Part shown: in pieces, positions 61,701 through 64,000 of the stretch
How positions within the stretch are numbered: the stretch's first letter is position 1
Layout of the letters: the number at the start of each line of letters is the position of its first letter
Assembly (NCBI RefSeq): GCF_030053395.1
Contig: NZ_JASGBH010000001.1
Span: 310,001-374,000, forward strand
Direction of reading: 5' to 3'
Length of the DNA stretch: 64,000 nt
Origin: Limnohabitans lacus
GTDB taxonomy: Bacteria; Pseudomonadota; Gammaproteobacteria; Burkholderiales; Burkholderiaceae_C
The notes under the pieces: generated by a model
Databases searched by the model: none
Seen by the model: the letters and a program-made list of their open reading frames with translations, nothing else
Told to the model about the DNA's origin: nothing
Translations under genes and position numbers: made by a program

Positions 61701-62339
61701 GATGCGGTCGAGCGCGAGGTGCGCCAGTTCGCACGCCGCAAGATCGACGACCTGATCGACAGCCGAGAGTCCATGGTGCTGGCAGGCATCGTCAGCGATC
61801 TGCGCATCATCAACGGCCAGCGCGGCAAAGTGGCCATCTTCAAGCTCGACGACAAATCGGGCGTGATGGAAGCCACCGCCGACGAAGGCCTGATCAACTC
61901 GGCCAAAAACTTGCTCAAAGACGATGAGTTGATCATCGTCACCGCCAAGATGCAGGCGGACCGATTTTCAGGTGGTTTTCGCTTGAAGATGGAGCAAATC
62001 ATGGACCTGGGCGCGGCGCGTTGCCGCTATGGCAAGTTCCTGCGCGTGGCCGTCAATGGCCGTGCGCCCGACATTGCGCGTTTGGTCAGAGAGTTCCCGG
62101 CGCAACGCGAGCAAACCGAGCAGGGCGATCTGGTCCGCGGCTTGCCGGTGCGCCTGAAGCTCGAGCGTCGCGACGGCGAAGTCGGCGCCCGTGCCGAACT
62201 GGCGCTGGGCGAGCAAGCCCGTTTCTTCCCGTCCGATGCGGCACTGGCCAGCTGGATGGCGCAGGCCGATCAGGGGCAAGCGGTCATTGTGTACGAGGAC
62301 AACAACCCCATACTGACGCTGCGGACAGTGTCGCAGTAA
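58773..62339 (+). CDS. dnaE: DNA polymerase III alpha subunit
   Basis: A 1188-residue replicative polymerase subunit. The N-terminal PHP domain begins HLRLHSEFSVVDSTCRIDDVV; the polymerase catalytic region has GPGRGSGAGSLVAYALKI and MPDFDIDFCQGNRDRVIDYV, with the catalytic aspartates in PDFDID. Later come FAGYGFNKSHAAAYSLLAYHT, a helix-hairpin-helix and an OB-fold region near the C-terminus. The ATG at 58773 is preferred because family members start MF.HLRLHSEF; the ATG at 58764 adds three residues. It lies 54 bases downstream of DUF599 and is convergent with the tol genes. Confidence 0.96.
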   Translation: MFAHLRLHSEFSVVDSTCRIDDVVKMAAKDGQPALAITDLNNLFGGVKFYKEGRGKGVKPILGAEINLEGLGGDAGALSRVILLVQSHQGYLNICELLARAWTQNVLKGVAVVKVDWLKELSEGLILLSGAQAGPVGQAIVQGDNDKAADLALQLGSIFPHRFYLELQRAGRPEDETQVAGAVALAARLHLPVVATHPVQFHAAEDYEAHEARVCISEGEILANPRRVRKFTREQYFKSAQEMCALFADVPSAIANTLEIAKRCNLSLVLGKPQLPNFPIPPVDGVVMSVDDYFRHVSHEGLKERLIHLYPDEAKREAERARYVERLEFELGTILKMGFPGYFLIVGDFIQWAKTHGCPVGPGRGSGAGSLVAYALKITDLDPLQYSLLFERFLNPERVSMPDFDIDFCQGNRDRVIDYVKEKYGRDAVSQIATFGTMAARAAIRDVGRVLDMSYTFCDGISKLIPNKPGMSVTLQYPPATPKEGDKNNYAIAMEPILAERIEREEDVKTLIELAQKLEGMTRNIGMHAGGVLIAPGKLTDFCPLYQQPGSESAVSQYDKDDVEAAGLVKFDFLGLATLTILEIAREFIMKRHKGQENFAFENIPIDDAATYKLFSDGKTEAVFQFESRGMQGMLRDARPTRLEDLIALNALYRPGPMDLIPSFVARKHGREVVEYPHPAVAEMLSETYGIMVYQEQVMQTAQILGGYSLGGADLLRRAMGKKKAEEMAEHREKFRAGALATHNIPQDKADEVFDLMEKFAGYGFNKSHAAAYSLLAYHTGWLKVHYTAEFFCANMTVEMDDTDKLKVLYEDALKFGITFDPPDVNRGHYRFEPVTDKVIRYGLGAIKGTGQQAIEAIVAARNEGGPFTSLFDFAVRVDRTRINKRTVDALIKAGAFDSLHMNRAALSASIDRAFEFSNATTANANQGGLFDMLGDDSHGSSTQEPDLVDVLPWGIKERLLLEKTAVGFYLSGHLFDAVEREVRQFARRKIDDLIDSRESMVLAGIVSDLRIINGQRGKVAIFKLDDKSGVMEATADEGLINSAKNLLKDDELIIVTAKMQADRFSGGFRLKMEQIMDLGAARCRYGKFLRVAVNGRAPDIARLVREFPAQREQTEQGDLVRGLPVRLKLERRDGEVGARAELALGEQARFFPSDAALASWMAQADQGQAVIVYEDNNPILTLRTVSQ

Positions 62340-62365
62340 GGCTTTTGGGAATCCTCTACCGAGGG

Positions 62366-62401
62366 GCCCTGAGGCATCAGGGCGTGGGGCTTTCGAAGCC
62401 C
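62366..62401. terminator. Twin hairpins between convergent dnaE and tolA
   Basis: Two neighbouring hairpins: GCCCTGA / TCAGGGC with loop GGCA (62366-62383), and GGGCTT / AAGCCC with loop TCG (62387-62401). There is no clear U tract, so the call is tentative. Confidence 0.45.
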
Positions 62402-62411
62402 TGTGCGTGGG

Positions 62412-63371
62412 TCAGTCCTGCGGCCTGAAACCCAACACAATGACGGACGGCACGCGGCCATCGGTGTCTTTGGGGAACACTTCAGTCTTGTCGATCGCGC
62501 GCAGCACGGCGTCGTCCCAGGCGCGGTTGCCGCTGGACTGCACGATGCGTCGGCTGAGGATGGTGCCGTCGGGGCTGACTTTGACTTCGACTTCGGCCCG
62601 TGGATTGCCCACCACATCGCCGGGGTAGGTGATGTTGGGTTTGATGCGGCCCACCAAGCGACCCGCATAACTGGACGAGGGGCCCGCTGACTTGAGGGCG
62701 CTGCCCGTGGCGTTTTCGCCGCCCGAAGCCCCGGCCAGGCCTTGCATGCGTTTGAGGTTTTCACTGCGCAGTGCGTCCATGCGGGCAGCATCGGCTTTGG
62801 CCTCTGCCGCTTTTTTGGCTTCTGCTTTTTCGGCGGCCTTTTTCTTTTCAAGCTCTTTGTCGGCCTTTTCTTTGGCCAGCTTGTCCTTCTCGGCTTTTTC
62901 CTTGGCGGCTTTTTCTTCTTTCTCGCGCTCTTTGCGCTTGAGCTCGGCCTTGTCTTTTTCGGCTCTCTCTTTTTCGAGCTTCTCGGCTTCTTTTTTCTTC
63001 TCGAGCTGCTTTTTCTTTTCCAGCGCAATTTGCGCATCGCGCTGCTCGATCCGTGGATCGGGGGCAGGGGGCGCGGGCTTGGCTTTGGGTTCTGGCTTGG
63101 GCTCGGGTTTTGGAGGTTCAGGTTCGGGCTGAGGTGCAGGTGGCGGCTCTTGCAGGCGGGGCGCAGCGGCCTGCGGTGTGGCGGACCATAACTCGGCTTC
63201 GGCCTGCACGGTCTGAGGCTGGGTGCGCCACTGGGTGGCCAGCGTCAACGCCAAGAACAACACCGCATGCGCCACGATGGCGATCAGCAAGGAGCCTTGC
63301 CGTCCCTCGGGTGCGGGCGGCGCAAACTCCAGATGCGGTGCGGGGCGTGGACTCACAGCCGAATTCCTCAT
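62412..63371 (-). CDS. tolA: TolA-like cell envelope integrity protein
   Basis: A 319-residue TolA-type protein. A short cytoplasmic N-terminus precedes one membrane span near residues 28-45 (LLIAIVAHAVLFLALTLA). A Pro-rich stretch (residues 72-107) and then a long helical Lys/Glu/Ala-rich region (residues 110-210) follow; the C-terminal TonB/TolA domain ends in GRVPSVIVLGFRPQD. TolA links the inner-membrane TolQR motor to Pal and the outer membrane. The ATG at 63371 is used. It is downstream of tolR by seven bases, as expected for tolQ-tolR-tolA. Confidence 0.92.
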   Translation of the reverse strand: MRNSAVSPRPAPHLEFAPPAPEGRQGSLLIAIVAHAVLFLALTLATQWRTQPQTVQAEAELWSATPQAAAPRLQEPPPAPQPEPEPPKPEPKPEPKAKPAPPAPDPRIEQRDAQIALEKKKQLEKKKEAEKLEKERAEKDKAELKRKEREKEEKAAKEKAEKDKLAKEKADKELEKKKAAEKAEAKKAAEAKADAARMDALRSENLKRMQGLAGASGGENATGSALKSAGPSSSYAGRLVGRIKPNITYPGDVVGNPRAEVEVKVSPDGTILSRRIVQSSGNRAWDDAVLRAIDKTEVFPKDTDGRVPSVIVLGFRPQD

Positions 63372-63378
63372 GCGGTGC

Positions 63379-63798
63379 TCAGGGCGCCAATTGCACCGAC
63401 AAGCCCACGCGGGCAACACCTGCGCGTTGCAGGCTGTCCATGACCTTGACCACGGTTTCGTATTTCACGGTGCGGTCGGCGCTGATGACCACGGCGGTGT
63501 TGTCGCTCGGGCCGATGGCGGTTTTCACGCTGGCCGCCACATTGGCCAGACTGGCCGTGATGGTCTTGCCCTCGATGACCAACTCCAGCTGTTCGTCTTT
63601 TTGGATCACGACTTGGATGACCTTGTCGGGTTGTTTGGCGGCTTTGCCCACGCTGGGCAAGTCCACCATGCTGGGCGTGATCATGGGGGCGGTGACCATG
63701 AAGATGATCAGCAGCACCAACATCACGTCGATGAAGGGCACCATGTTGATTTCAGCGATGGTGCGGCGACCGCGACCCCGGGATGAAACGGCGGGCAT
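63379..63798 (-). CDS. tolR: TolR (ExbD family)
   Basis: A 139-residue inner-membrane protein of the ExbD/TolR family. The single membrane span MVPFIDVMLVLLIIFMVTAP lies at residues 19-38, with the proton-channel aspartate in FIDVMLV. The periplasmic domain follows. The ATG at 63798 has GAAGGAAG upstream; the longer frame runs into tolQ. It sits between tolQ and tolA; the tolQ stop is 10 bases before its start. Confidence 0.93.
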   Translation of the reverse strand: MPAVSSRGRGRRTIAEINMVPFIDVMLVLLIIFMVTAPMITPSMVDLPSVGKAAKQPDKVIQVVIQKDEQLELVIEGKTITASLANVAASVKTAIGPSDNTAVVISADRTVKYETVVKVMDSLQRAGVARVGLSVQLAP

Positions 63799-63808
63799 GC
63801 TGCTTCCT

Positions 63809-64000
63809 TCAGTGGCCAGAAGCCGAGTTGCTGCCACCGGCCGAGCCCAGGCTGCGCTGCAGGATGTTGGAGAACTCTTCGATGAACGTTTCCATCTTGA
63901 TGGCGATGCGGTCCACGTCGTGCGAGAAACGGTTGTAAGCCAGCACAGCTGGAATGGCCGCAAACAGGCCAATGGCGGTGGCCACCAAGGCTTCGGCAAT
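63809..64000 (-). CDS. tolQ: TolQ, C-terminal part (cut by window edge)
   Basis: The last 63 codons of the MotA/TolQ/ExbB-type proton-channel subunit. The visible end begins [20 protein letters not shown], the conserved last membrane span with the typical [15 protein letters not shown] signature, then [19 protein letters not shown]. The stop is TGA at 63809-63811. The rest lies beyond the right edge of the window. The order tolQ-tolR-tolA is standard. Confidence 0.93.
   Translation of the reverse strand: MAEALVATAIGLFAAIPAVLAYNRFSHDVDRIAIKMETFIEEFSNILQRSLGSAGGSNSASGH

Overview
The window is one contiguous, gene-dense piece of a bacterial chromosome. GC is high (roughly 60% by eye), and there are no insertion sequences, CRISPR arrays or prophage blocks. 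Gene content and protein style suggest Burkholderiales, family Comamonadaceae, perhaps a Limnohabitans/Polaromonas/Rhodoferax-like freshwater organism: a Bug/TctC solute receptor, a DctPQM TRAP transporter, ETF-QO with acyl-CoA dehydrogenase and CoA-transferase genes, a DUF2069 protein, GluQ and tolQRA. This placement is inference; no rRNA or marker comparison was possible.

Layout. 1-7.98 kb: folA (partial)-thyA, an FAD-linked oxidase, DUF2069 and YihY membrane proteins, an Mpo1-like protein, then a leftward chain metY - alpha/beta hydrolase - cytochrome P450 joined by ATGA overlaps. 8.1-15.1 kb: a CBS protein and a tightly packed rightward run of eight genes starting with aroC (MFS transporter, hydrolase, FrnE/DsbA-like, LigB-type dioxygenase, DCC thiol oxidoreductase, SUMF1-like exported protein, SDR). 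15.1-21 kb: hybrid histidine kinase with a small secreted protein, a B12-binding radical SAM protein, a J-domain protein, and GcvH. 21-26 kb: TRAP transporter and ETF-QO. 25.9-35.1 kb: lipid/acyl-CoA metabolism island (SDR, thioesterase, PF10118-type hydrolase, TetR, two AhpD/CMD proteins, nitroreductase, fused double-domain acyl-CoA dehydrogenase, PAS-LuxR regulator, 3-oxoacid CoA-transferase). 35.2-41 kb: RodZ-like protein, ParB-like protein, tRNA-Gly(CCC), TctC receptor, gabD-type dehydrogenase, WYL regulator. 41.2-44.8 kb: an accessory gene group (see below). 44.9-53.6 kb: alaS, TlpA, transglutaminase, SDR/TetR pair, pseudouridine synthase, trmB, and a PIN toxin-antitoxin pair. 53.6-64 kb: gluQ, renalase-like oxidoreductase, LysR/pirin pair, flavodoxin, DUF599, dnaE, and the tolA-tolR-tolQ end of the Tol-Pal cluster.

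The best candidate for an undescribed system is 41.2-44.8 kb. Four leftward genes overlap at their stop/start codons: a DnaQ-epsilon-like DEDDh exonuclease with a C-terminal extension of about 100 residues, a small Cys-rich zinc-finger-like protein, a protein with an N-terminal cyclic-phosphate-processing receiver (cREC) domain followed by a duplicated module, and a 68-residue two-repeat beta protein. Downstream lies an AT-rich gene whose motifs resemble the uracil-DNA glycosylase superfamily. A perfect inverted repeat sits just upstream of the first gene. This combination suggests nucleic-acid processing, repair or conflict, but that role is a hypothesis.

Several divergent or upstream regions carry perfect palindromes that look like operators: TRAP transporter, LuxR/CoA-transferase, TetR/SDR, LysR/pirin and the toxin-antitoxin promoter. 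Intrinsic terminators are clear at many gene ends, and a terminator-like hairpin inside the TRAP operon probably sets receptor-to-permease stoichiometry.
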